A stretch of 64,000 bases of DNA, taken from Microcoleus vaginatus_C (GTDB taxonomy: Bacteria; Cyanobacteriota; Cyanobacteriia; Cyanobacteriales; Microcoleaceae). Both the position numbers and the translations under genes were made by a program. The notes under the pieces are model-generated. The model saw only the letters and a list, made by a program, of their open reading frames with translations. It did not search any database and was not told where the DNA came from. Where the stretch lies: assembly GCA_040004035.1 (NCBI GenBank), contig JAMPLN010000015.1. One strand, 5' to 3'. Positions 53,209 to 60,667 of the stretch are shown here, one piece after another. Numbering within the stretch: position 1 is the stretch's first letter; each line of letters opens with the position of its first letter.

Positions 53209-53760
53209 ATGGAGAGCAATCAGCAACCTGCAAATCATCAGCCACAAATTATTTTGATTACCGGGAACATGGCTGCCGGAAAATCAAGTGTGGCCCAATC
53301 ACTTGCCGAACGCTTGCCCAAAAGTGTCCACCTTCGCGGCGATATCTTTCGTCGCATGATTGTGAATGGACAGGCCCAAATGGCGTTAAATTTGTCAGCA
53401 GAGGCATATCAGCAGCTTCAACTGCGGTATCACCTGGCAGCAATGGCAGCGCGACAGTATCTCCAGGCTGGTTTTACGGTCGTTTATCAAGACATCATCA
53501 TTGGTTCGGCACTGGCTGAGGTACTTGCCACTTTCCACGATGTGCCGTTGTCGGCGATCGTTCTGTGTCCGAAGGCAGAAGTTGTAGCTGCACGGGATGC
53601 AGCAAGAACGAAAACCGGATATGCCAACGAAACAATGGTTTATGCCTTCGATCGCATTCTCCGTAACGAAACCCCTCGCCTTGGCTACTGGCTGGATTCA
53701 ACCCATCTAACGGTAGAAGAAACGGTCGATCGGATTTTGGCAAATTTGCAAGGTGAATGA
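53209..53760 (+). CDS. P-loop kinase-like protein inside the importer cluster
   Basis: 183 residues. Walker A GNMAAGKSSVAQSLAE lies at about 19-34 and LRGDIFRRMI follows at about 43. The fold resembles small kinases of the AAA_33/chloramphenicol-phosphotransferase kind. The second half carries VYQDIIIGSALAEVLA and the lid-like VVAARDAARTKTG. The phosphoryl acceptor is unknown. It is between the binding protein and the permease (66 and 9 bases), all in one direction. It may be an insertion of an unrelated cargo gene rather than part of the transporter. Confidence 0.8.
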   Translation: MESNQQPANHQPQIILITGNMAAGKSSVAQSLAERLPKSVHLRGDIFRRMIVNGQAQMALNLSAEAYQQLQLRYHLAAMAARQYLQAGFTVVYQDIIIGSALAEVLATFHDVPLSAIVLCPKAEVVAARDAARTKTGYANETMVYAFDRILRNETPRLGYWLDSTHLTVEETVDRILANLQGE

Positions 53761-53769
53761 GATCGACTG

Positions 53770-54780
53770 ATGTTTCAATATATTGCTAAACGTTTGCTGG
53801 GACTATTGCCAGTCCTTTTCGGAATCACTCTGCTAGTATTTATATTTTTGCATTTGATACCGGGAGACCCAGCTACAGTGCTTTTGGGAGAACGGGGAAC
53901 TCCCGAACAGGTGGAAATTTTGAGAGCCAGGTTGGGTCTGAATCAGCCTTTACCTTTGCAATATTTGGCTTTTTTAGGGAGTTTGCTGCGCTTGGATTTG
54001 GGAAATAGCATTATTAGCGGTATTCCGATAATTGATGAAATTACAAGCCGCTGGCCTGCTACTTTTGAACTGTCTGTGGTGGCGATGTTGGTGGCACTTT
54101 TTATCGGAATTCCGGCGGGGATTTTGGCTGCTGTTCGGAAAAATAGCTGGCTGGACAATCTCGCGATGAGCGGTTCGTTAATTGGCGTATCTTTGCCTGT
54201 GTATTGGTTGGGATTGATGTTGATTTATTTGTTTGCTGTTTATCTGAAATGGCTGCCTCCTAGCGGGCGGATCAGTGTAGATTTGGGGTTTGGTTTTAAG
54301 TCGATTACGGGTGTTTATGTTTTGGATGCGTTGCTGAGGTGGGATTTGGCGGCTTGGCGGGATGCGATCGCCCATTTAATCCTTCCAGCTTTGACTTTAG
54401 GAACTATTCCTCTGGCGATTATAGCTCGCATCACTCGTTCTGCGATGCTGGAAGTGCTTTCTCAAGATTACATCCGCACTGCGAGGGCGAAGGGATTGCC
54501 GGAATATTGGGTGATTTTGAAACACGCTTTGAAAAATGCGTTTTTGCCGATCGTCACAACTATAGGTTTGCAGTTCGGCACTCTTTTAGGCGGCGCTATT
54601 CTGACTGAAACGATTTTTTCGTGGCCGGGAATTGGTTCTTGGATTTATAGCGGTATTCTGACGCGGGATTACCCAATTGTCCAAGGAGGAGTAATTTTTG
54701 TGGCTGTAACTTTTGTACTGATTAATCTGGCGGTTGATATTTCCTATGCTTTTTTCGATCCGAGAATTCAGTACCGTTAA
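53770..54780 (+). CDS. ABC importer permease, DppB type
   Basis: Six-helix inner-membrane subunit of family-5 peptide/nickel importers. The N-terminus (YIAKRLLGLLPVLFGITLLVFIFLHLIPGDPA) is typical of DppB/OppB. The cytoplasmic EAA loop is seen in YIRTARAKGLPEYWVILKHALKNAFLPIVT. It ends with GAILTETIFSWPGIGSWI. The second permease (DppC) and ATPases (DppD/F) are absent from the window, so this is a partial system whose other genes are elsewhere. Confidence 0.93.
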   Translation: MFQYIAKRLLGLLPVLFGITLLVFIFLHLIPGDPATVLLGERGTPEQVEILRARLGLNQPLPLQYLAFLGSLLRLDLGNSIISGIPIIDEITSRWPATFELSVVAMLVALFIGIPAGILAAVRKNSWLDNLAMSGSLIGVSLPVYWLGLMLIYLFAVYLKWLPPSGRISVDLGFGFKSITGVYVLDALLRWDLAAWRDAIAHLILPALTLGTIPLAIIARITRSAMLEVLSQDYIRTARAKGLPEYWVILKHALKNAFLPIVTTIGLQFGTLLGGAILTETIFSWPGIGSWIYSGILTRDYPIVQGGVIFVAVTFVLINLAVDISYAFFDPRIQYR

Positions 54781-54791
54781 TGAAAAGGAAA

Positions 54792-55202
54792 TCAGACACG
54801 AAATGCTTGTTTAACATCCGGCCGCAGCAGGTAGTAAATGCTAGCCACTGCAAAACCCAGAGTTAAAAAATTGACTGCTGTACCGCCGCTGCCCAACATT
54901 TTGGCAATTTGCGCGAGGGTGGCGATGATATGGACAATTAACGTTCCCGTCCAAGCCCAATTTTTGAGTTGAAACAAGCCCCAAGTTAAGAGTAAGGAGA
55001 GAAGGCCTAAGATGAAACTAATCGCAGCAAAAATTCCAATGAAGCCGCCGATTACAGCGCCAACTTTTGCCCCGCCGAAAGCCGCACCGAGACCGCCAAA
55101 AATGCCTGCAAAAAGTAAGATGAACAAACCATCAAGGAGGCTGAATACGCCGCTAATGAGCTGCAAAATTGCCAAAACTGTAACGCTTTGAGGACGATTC
55201 AT
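54792..55202 (-). CDS. Small four-helix membrane protein
   Basis: 136 residues with about four hydrophobic segments: VTVLAILQLISGVFSLLDGLFILLFAG, VGAVIGGFIGIFAAISFILG, a segment around LLLTWGLFQL, and AVNFLTLGFAVASIYYLL. Gly/Ala-rich stretch GIFGGLGAAFGGAKVG. The pattern with KNWAWTGTLIVHII is common in uncharacterised bacterial membrane proteins. It is convergent with the permease, only 11 bases apart, with no visible terminator. Confidence 0.75.
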   Translation of the reverse strand: MNRPQSVTVLAILQLISGVFSLLDGLFILLFAGIFGGLGAAFGGAKVGAVIGGFIGIFAAISFILGLLSLLLTWGLFQLKNWAWTGTLIVHIIATLAQIAKMLGSGGTAVNFLTLGFAVASIYYLLRPDVKQAFRV

Positions 55203-55724
55203 TGTTTTGATTTTCCATTTTTAACGGATTTGAAAAATATTTTAACCTGTTGTGGACACAGGGCGGATATGTATTCAGGACTTACGCACCGCTACCCGTG
55301 AAACCGGGTTTATGAGAATAAGTGTGTCCATACTGTGTCGTAGCGAGATTCGCACTGGCAGATCCCGCTGCGATGATCGCTAGCAGGAGTCCGCAATGAC
55401 CTAGTGATGGTCGATCGCCCCCTGCCATATCCGCCTTTGTTGCTGGTGAGAAGCGCGCTCCTAGATGCCAAAAACAATATTATCTGCTAAAATATATTTT
55501 AATTGGCCAGCAGCCAGGAGCGATTTTGTTTAGAACCACCTCTTTAGGCTGAAAAAACTTAACATTATTTAATAAATTGCAACGATTAGCTATAATTGTT
55601 TACAGGTGCTGGTTGGGGAACTTTTTTTAAATCACCCGATCGGATGAGTCTGAAAGACGATGCCGAGCATCAGAAAAAATTTTACCTTTAAAGGTAATCC
55701 TGAGATTAAATTAGGTGAGTCGGT
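55203..55724. other. Divergent intergenic region with a half MITE
   Basis: No gene is seen. A partial copy of the MITE-like repeat lies at 55277-55312. The sequence 55490-55620 is AT-rich and likely carries the promoter of the membrane-fusion gene. A minus-strand 66-codon frame at 55632-55832 is not supported. Confidence 0.5.
55277..55312. mobile_element. MITE-like dispersed repeat, half copy D
   Basis: AGGACTTACGCACCGCTACC at the left end and GAAACCGGGTTT match the left half of copies A and C; the right half is missing. Its left end is the best preserved of the four copies. Confidence 0.6.
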
Positions 55725-57593
55725 ATGATCGTTAGCCCCAAAAAGGAAACTGCTCAGGTCAAGGTGGAAGATACTCAGACTGTAGACACCAAGGCCGCAG
55801 AGACCAAAATAGCAGATAAAAAAACCGCCCAAAAGCAGTCTCCGAAGAAACCCGCGCGCAAACCGCAGCGGTGGGCGATTGGGTTGGTTGCAGCCGGGTT
55901 GCTAGCTGTACCGACCACTATATATTTAGCAAAAAGTCGATCGCAGCCGAAAGTAGATGCGATCGCCACTATGACAGTGCCGGTGGAAGCACAAAACCTC
56001 ACGGTGCGGATCACGTCGAGCGGCACCGTGCAGCCCGTACAGCGCGTGAATCTCAGCCCCAAAGGCTCCGGCCGGATCGCAGAATTATTTGTCGAACAGG
56101 GCGATAAAGTCGAAGCAGGACAGATTGTTGCGCGCATGGAAAGCCGCGATGTAGAAGCTCAACTCGCTCAAGCTAAAGCCCGCGAAGCCAGCGCGCGAGC
56201 TAGACTCGCCAAAATCGAAGCAGGAAATCGATCCGAAGACATCGCCAGCGCCCGAGCGCGCTTAGATCAAGCCGAGGCCAGTCTCGCGCAACTCCAAGCC
56301 GGTAGTCGCGTGGAAGAAGTTGCAGGAGCCAGAGCTCGCTTGCAGCAAACTCAAGCAGGCTTGCAGCGACTGCGAGCCGGCAGCCGCGTTGAAGAAGTCA
56401 GCCAAGCGCGAGCTCGTTTAGCCCAAGCTAAAGCTCGTTTAGCAGATGCTCAAACCGGCAGTGTCCAACAAGAAATTGCTCAAGCACAAACGCAAATTGA
56501 CTCGAGTAAAGCCCAAGCCGAACTAACCGCTCAACGGGTGGAACGCAACCGACCGTTAGTGGAAGAAGGTGCTCTTGCTAAAGATAAACTCGATGAATTA
56601 ATTAAAGAAAATCGTACAGCCCAAGCTAAATTAATAGAATCTCAAAGACGCCTACAACAACTACAAGAAAATCGGCTGTCGCAAATTCAGCAACTGCAAG
56701 CTGCTGTGCAAGTCGAGCAGCAAGCATTGAACCAATTGCAAAACGGCACGCGATCAGAAGAAATTGCGAGAGCCGAAGCAGAAGTTGCCGAAGCTAAAAG
56801 CAAATTAGCGCAAGTAGAAAACGGCAACCGTCCAGAAGAAATCGCTAAAGCCGAAGCAGCAGTTGCTGAAGCAAAAAGCCAATTGGCGGCACAAGAAAAC
56901 GGTTCTCGCCCGGAAGAAATAGCTCAAGCTCAAGCTGAATTAGCCGAAGCTCAAGCTCAAGTCCGCTTTCAAGAAGTGCAGTTAGAAGATACGAAAGTTC
57001 GCGCTCCCTTTGCTGGAATTATTACCCAAAGATACGCCATTCAAGGAGCTTTTGTAACTCCGGCAACTTCGGCATCGGAAGCTACTTCGGCAACTTCGAC
57101 ATCGATTGTCGCTCTAGCTAGAGATGTGGAAGTTTTGGCGAAAGTCCCGGAGGCTGATATCAGTCAAATTAAATCGGGTCAAGAAGTTGAAATCGTGGCG
57201 GATGCTTATCCAGATAAAGTGTTTAAAGGCCGCGTTAAATTAATTGCGCCGGAAGCTGTTAAGGAACGGGATGTGACGCTATTTCAAGTGCGAGTTGCGA
57301 TCGACACGGGCAAAGAGTCGCTGCAATCGGGGATGAATGTAGATTTGAGATTTGTAGGTCAAAAGCTGAGCAATGCTTTAGTTGTGCCGACGGTGGCAAT
57401 TGTGACTAATAAAGGTCAAACGGGTGTGCTGGTTCCAGATGAGAAACAACAGCCGAAGTTTAAGCCTGTTACGGTTGGATCGACTATTGGCAACAAGATT
57501 CAGATTTTGGAGGGTGCCGCAGCGGGCGATCGCGTTTTTACCGAACTTCCTCAAGGTAAAAAACTGGAGGATATTATCAAGAATCAGAAATAG
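55725..57593 (+). CDS. Periplasmic membrane-fusion protein (HlyD/MacA/DevB-like)
   Basis: 622 residues. One N-terminal membrane anchor (RWAIGLVAAGLLAVPTTIYLA, about 46-66). The first lipoyl half is TVRITSSGTVQPVQRVNLSP. Then comes an unusually long coiled-coil hairpin (about 135-415) built from ~20-residue repeats (AGSRVEEVAGARARLQQTQA). The second lipoyl half is VRAPFAGIITQRYAI, followed by the beta-barrel and membrane-proximal domains. It is followed 142 bases later by two FtsX/MacB permeases. With an outer-membrane channel it could export a macrolide-, glycolipid- or peptide-like substrate. Confidence 0.92.
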   Translation: MIVSPKKETAQVKVEDTQTVDTKAAETKIADKKTAQKQSPKKPARKPQRWAIGLVAAGLLAVPTTIYLAKSRSQPKVDAIATMTVPVEAQNLTVRITSSGTVQPVQRVNLSPKGSGRIAELFVEQGDKVEAGQIVARMESRDVEAQLAQAKAREASARARLAKIEAGNRSEDIASARARLDQAEASLAQLQAGSRVEEVAGARARLQQTQAGLQRLRAGSRVEEVSQARARLAQAKARLADAQTGSVQQEIAQAQTQIDSSKAQAELTAQRVERNRPLVEEGALAKDKLDELIKENRTAQAKLIESQRRLQQLQENRLSQIQQLQAAVQVEQQALNQLQNGTRSEEIARAEAEVAEAKSKLAQVENGNRPEEIAKAEAAVAEAKSQLAAQENGSRPEEIAQAQAELAEAQAQVRFQEVQLEDTKVRAPFAGIITQRYAIQGAFVTPATSASEATSATSTSIVALARDVEVLAKVPEADISQIKSGQEVEIVADAYPDKVFKGRVKLIAPEAVKERDVTLFQVRVAIDTGKESLQSGMNVDLRFVGQKLSNALVVPTVAIVTNKGQTGVLVPDEKQQPKFKPVTVGSTIGNKIQILEGAAAGDRVFTELPQGKKLEDIIKNQK

Positions 57594-57596
57594 GGC

Positions 57597-57730
57597 ATAG
57601 GGCAGAGGGCCGAGGGCATTACGAATTGTGAATGGCAAATTGGTTGTTTGTTATTTGTTATTTCATGATTGCTCCTTTTTCCCTCTTCCCTCTTCCTTCT
57701 TCCCTCTTCCTTCTTCCTTCTTCCTTCTAA
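57597..57730. repeat. Two families of heptamer repeats before the first permease
   Basis: GGGCATA, GGGCAGA, GGGCCGA and GGGCATT follow one another just after the adaptor stop (57594-57621). At 57677-57728 the inverse of the AAGAAGG unit (CCTTCTT/CCCTCTT) occurs about seven times and ends 8 bases before the permease ATG. These tracts push a spurious upstream open frame onto the permease. Confidence 0.85.
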
Positions 57731-57735
57731 AAATT

Positions 57736-58953
57736 ATGGATATTGTTGAAAGCGTCAAAATGGCCGTCACAACTTTGATGGCAAACAAGCTTCGCAGCAC
57801 CTTGACGATGTTAGGAATTATCATCGGCAATGCTTCTGTCATTTCGATGATCGGTATCGGCGAAGGAGCTCAAACATTTATCGAGGGACAGGTTAACTCT
57901 CTGGGTTCAAACTTGCTATTTGTCATTCCGGGAAGTCCTGAAGCGCAAAGCCGCCCGGTAATTCCGCCCCAGACTTTAGTAGTGGAAGATGCAGAGGCGA
58001 TCGCATCTCAAGTTCCTTCTGTCCAAGACGTGGCACCAACTATCAATGATAGTCAACTCGTTACCTACCGCAATAAAAACGTTTCGTCTTCCATTGTCGG
58101 AACTACCCCAGAATTTCTGACAGTCAGAAGCTTTGATGTCGGTCAAGGGCGATTTTTAAGCAAATTAGATTTAGAAAGACAAGAAAATGTGGTTGCTTTA
58201 GGATCGGAAGCAGCAGAACAATTGTTTGGAAATACACAGCCAATTGGTCAATACATCCGCATCAAAAACTCGAGTTTTCAAGTGATTGGAGTCATGCAGG
58301 CGAAAGGTTCCAGCTTTGGCGACAATCAAGATATGAATGTTTATTTGCCGCTGACAACAATGGCAAATCGCATCGTAGGTCGCTCGTCTCCCTACGGTAC
58401 AAAAGTAACATTTATTTCGGTTGCCATCAAAGATGAAACTATGATGCAAGCTGCCCAATTTCAAATAGAAAATCTGCTCAGGTTGCGTCACAAAATTACT
58501 AAGGAAGATGATTTTACTGTCCGAAATCAGAAAGAGTTAATGAAAACTTTGGGCAGCATTACTGGCGGTTTGACGTTGATGTTGGCTTTCGTGGCGGCAA
58601 TTTCGCTGTTTGTCGGCGGCATCGGGATTATGAATATCATGCTGGTTTCTGTTACCGAACGCACGAAGGAAATTGGATTGAGAAAGGCGATCGGAGCTTC
58701 TCAGCAAGATATTCTAATTCAGTTTATGATAGAGTCTGTGATTTTGTCAGCGGCAGGCGGGGCGATCGGCACTGGATTCGGTATCGGCGGCGTGCTTTTA
58801 GTAGCTGCTTTTACTCCCCTGCAAGCTAGTGTTTCCCCAATGGCGATCGCACTTGCAGTCGGTGTTTCCGGCAGCATCGGCTTATTTTTCGGCATCGTAC
58901 CTGCAAAACAAGCTGCTAAACTCGACCCGATTGTCGCATTGAGAAGTGCTTAA
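57736..58953 (+). CDS. MacB/DevC-type ABC permease, first copy
   Basis: 405 residues with four membrane helices in FtsX topology: one near the N-terminus (LTMLGIIIGNASVISMIGIG), an extracytoplasmic domain (about 50-270), then three at the end. Family motif VGGIGIMNIMLVSVTERTKEIGLRKAIGA is present. The start is the ATG at 57736 (MDIVESVKMAVTT), which matches the start of the second permease; the longer open frame upstream is made by the heptamer repeat. No ATPase gene is adjacent. Closely similar to the next gene, suggesting tandem duplication. Confidence 0.93.
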   Translation: MDIVESVKMAVTTLMANKLRSTLTMLGIIIGNASVISMIGIGEGAQTFIEGQVNSLGSNLLFVIPGSPEAQSRPVIPPQTLVVEDAEAIASQVPSVQDVAPTINDSQLVTYRNKNVSSSIVGTTPEFLTVRSFDVGQGRFLSKLDLERQENVVALGSEAAEQLFGNTQPIGQYIRIKNSSFQVIGVMQAKGSSFGDNQDMNVYLPLTTMANRIVGRSSPYGTKVTFISVAIKDETMMQAAQFQIENLLRLRHKITKEDDFTVRNQKELMKTLGSITGGLTLMLAFVAAISLFVGGIGIMNIMLVSVTERTKEIGLRKAIGASQQDILIQFMIESVILSAAGGAIGTGFGIGGVLLVAAFTPLQASVSPMAIALAVGVSGSIGLFFGIVPAKQAAKLDPIVALRSA

Positions 58954-58956
58954 TTA

Positions 58957-59069
58957 GTTTGTTGACGGTTGGCTGTTGAAGGTTGACTGCTGACTCTAGT
59001 AATTAGTTATTAAGTATGTCATTTTCGCTGTGCGTCGCAATCCCAATGCCCTGGGATTTTGCCGCACAG
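58957..59069. repeat. Heptamer tract and strong hairpin between the two permease genes
   Basis: GTTGACG, GTTGGCT, GTTGAAG, GTTGACT and GCTGACT (about 58961-58995) repeat with a 7-bp period. At 59028-59069 CTGTGCG/CGCACAG and AATCCCA/TGGGATT form a strong bulged hairpin. It may reduce transcription from the first to the second permease or be a dispersed repeat. Confidence 0.7.
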
Positions 59070-59124
59070 AAAACTATGAAATACGGCTGTATTTCTTCTT
59101 CCTTCTTGTTCATTTAAAGAAAAT

Positions 59125-60345
59125 ATGAATTTTATTGAAAGCGTCAAAATGGCCGGTCAAACGCTACTAGCCAACAAAACTCGCAGCAGTTTAACAATGA
59201 TTGGCATGATTGTCGGCAACGCCTCAGTAATTGCCATGATTGGAATTGGAGAAGGAGCTCAAAAATTTGTAGCAGGACAAGTTCAATCCCTGGGTACAAA
59301 CGTATTAATCGTGAGGCCGGGAGTTCCCAACGCTAGGCGAAGTACCATCTCAAGTGCGCCTCAAACTCTCGTACTGCCAGACGCAAAGGCGATCGCCACT
59401 CAAGTTCCCTCCGTTCAAGGCGTGTCAGCAGAACTTAACAGTTCAGAGATTGTTCGCTACAGCAACAAAAATGTTTCTGCTCTAATTTTTGGCACGATTC
59501 CCGAATTTCTAGAAGTCAGAAGTTTTGAAATGGCAAAAGGGCGGTTTTTGACCGAACTTGATGTTAAGCAAAGTAACCAAGTTGTGGTTCTCGGTTCAGA
59601 ATTAGCGGAGAAACTTTTTGGGAATACAAATCCCTTGGGCGAACAGGTGCGAATCCAAAATGTCAGCCTCAAAGTAATTGGAGTATTGGCGCCCAAAGGC
59701 ACATCTTTTGGTACGAATTTTGACAATTCCGCCGCTGTGCCGATCGCCACAATGGCCAATCGCATAGTCGGGCGCACATCTCCCTACGGTTTGGCTGTCA
59801 CGTCGATATTTATTTCGATTAAAGATGAATCGCAAATGGATGCGGCGCAATTTCAGGTGGAAAACCTGCTGAGACTGCGGCACAAAATTACTACCGAAGA
59901 TGATTTTAGTGTCAGGAATCAGAAAGATTTAATGGCAAGAATGGGGGCAATTTCCGGCGCTTTGACTCTGATGCTAACTGCTGTTGCCAGCATTTCCCTA
60001 TTAGTCGGCGGCATTGGCATTATGAACATTATGCTTGTGTCCGTTAGCGAGCGCACTCAGGAAATTGGGCTCAGAAAGGCGATCGGCGCATCCCAACAAG
60101 ATATCTTGTTTCAATTTATTGTCGAAGCTGTAATTTTATCCGCTGCCGGAGGGATCGTCGGTACTGGCGTAGGTGTCGGGGGTATCTTGCTGGTAGGTAA
60201 TTTCACGCCATTGCAAGCTGGAATATCACCCGTGGCGATCGCCCTTGCTGTCAGTGTATCCGGTGCAGTTGGCCTCTTTTTCGGCGTTGTCCCCGCCCGC
60301 CAAGCCGCCAAACTAGACCCGATCGCAGCTTTGAGAAGTGCTTAA
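59125..60345 (+). CDS. MacB/DevC-type ABC permease, second copy
   Basis: 406 residues; same length, topology and motifs as the gene before it (MNFIESVKMAGQTLLANKTR and VGGIGIMNIMLVSVSERTQEIGLRKAIGA). Differences are concentrated in the extracytoplasmic domain (residues 55-200), where substrate or partner specificity would lie. The two may form a heterodimer or alternative homodimers with the adaptor at 55725 and an ATPase from elsewhere (inference). Confidence 0.93.
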   Translation: MNFIESVKMAGQTLLANKTRSSLTMIGMIVGNASVIAMIGIGEGAQKFVAGQVQSLGTNVLIVRPGVPNARRSTISSAPQTLVLPDAKAIATQVPSVQGVSAELNSSEIVRYSNKNVSALIFGTIPEFLEVRSFEMAKGRFLTELDVKQSNQVVVLGSELAEKLFGNTNPLGEQVRIQNVSLKVIGVLAPKGTSFGTNFDNSAAVPIATMANRIVGRTSPYGLAVTSIFISIKDESQMDAAQFQVENLLRLRHKITTEDDFSVRNQKDLMARMGAISGALTLMLTAVASISLLVGGIGIMNIMLVSVSERTQEIGLRKAIGASQQDILFQFIVEAVILSAAGGIVGTGVGVGGILLVGNFTPLQAGISPVAIALAVSVSGAVGLFFGVVPARQAAKLDPIAALRSA

Positions 60346-60667
60346 TCAATATATACTTATTCATTTACACAATCCGCGCCTTTGATGCTGGTAAAAGTAT
60401 CTTGCTCTAAATATTAAAAAAAACTGTTTTTTTATAAAAAATTAACAACCTTGCAGTATCTAGTGCAGTTTAAATGTCTGTATTTTTACGCAGATTCAAA
60501 GCGCAAAACTTCCTAAAAAACCCGTTAACTCTTAAATAAAGCTTTACAGTGGCGTTTACTTCTAAACCAGAAAGTTTAATAATAATTAAATCAGGGGTAA
60601 ACAGACCTAAGCATCTACAGATGGTACTAAACCTTTGCGCTTTAATCAAAATATCCAATAAATAAAC
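60346..60667. other. AT-rich intergenic region
   Basis: About 320 bases without gene or clear repeat. A T/A-rich run (60415-60445) may be part of a promoter or terminator. The haloperoxidase gene ATG at 60668 has no strong Shine-Dalgarno. Confidence 0.4.
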
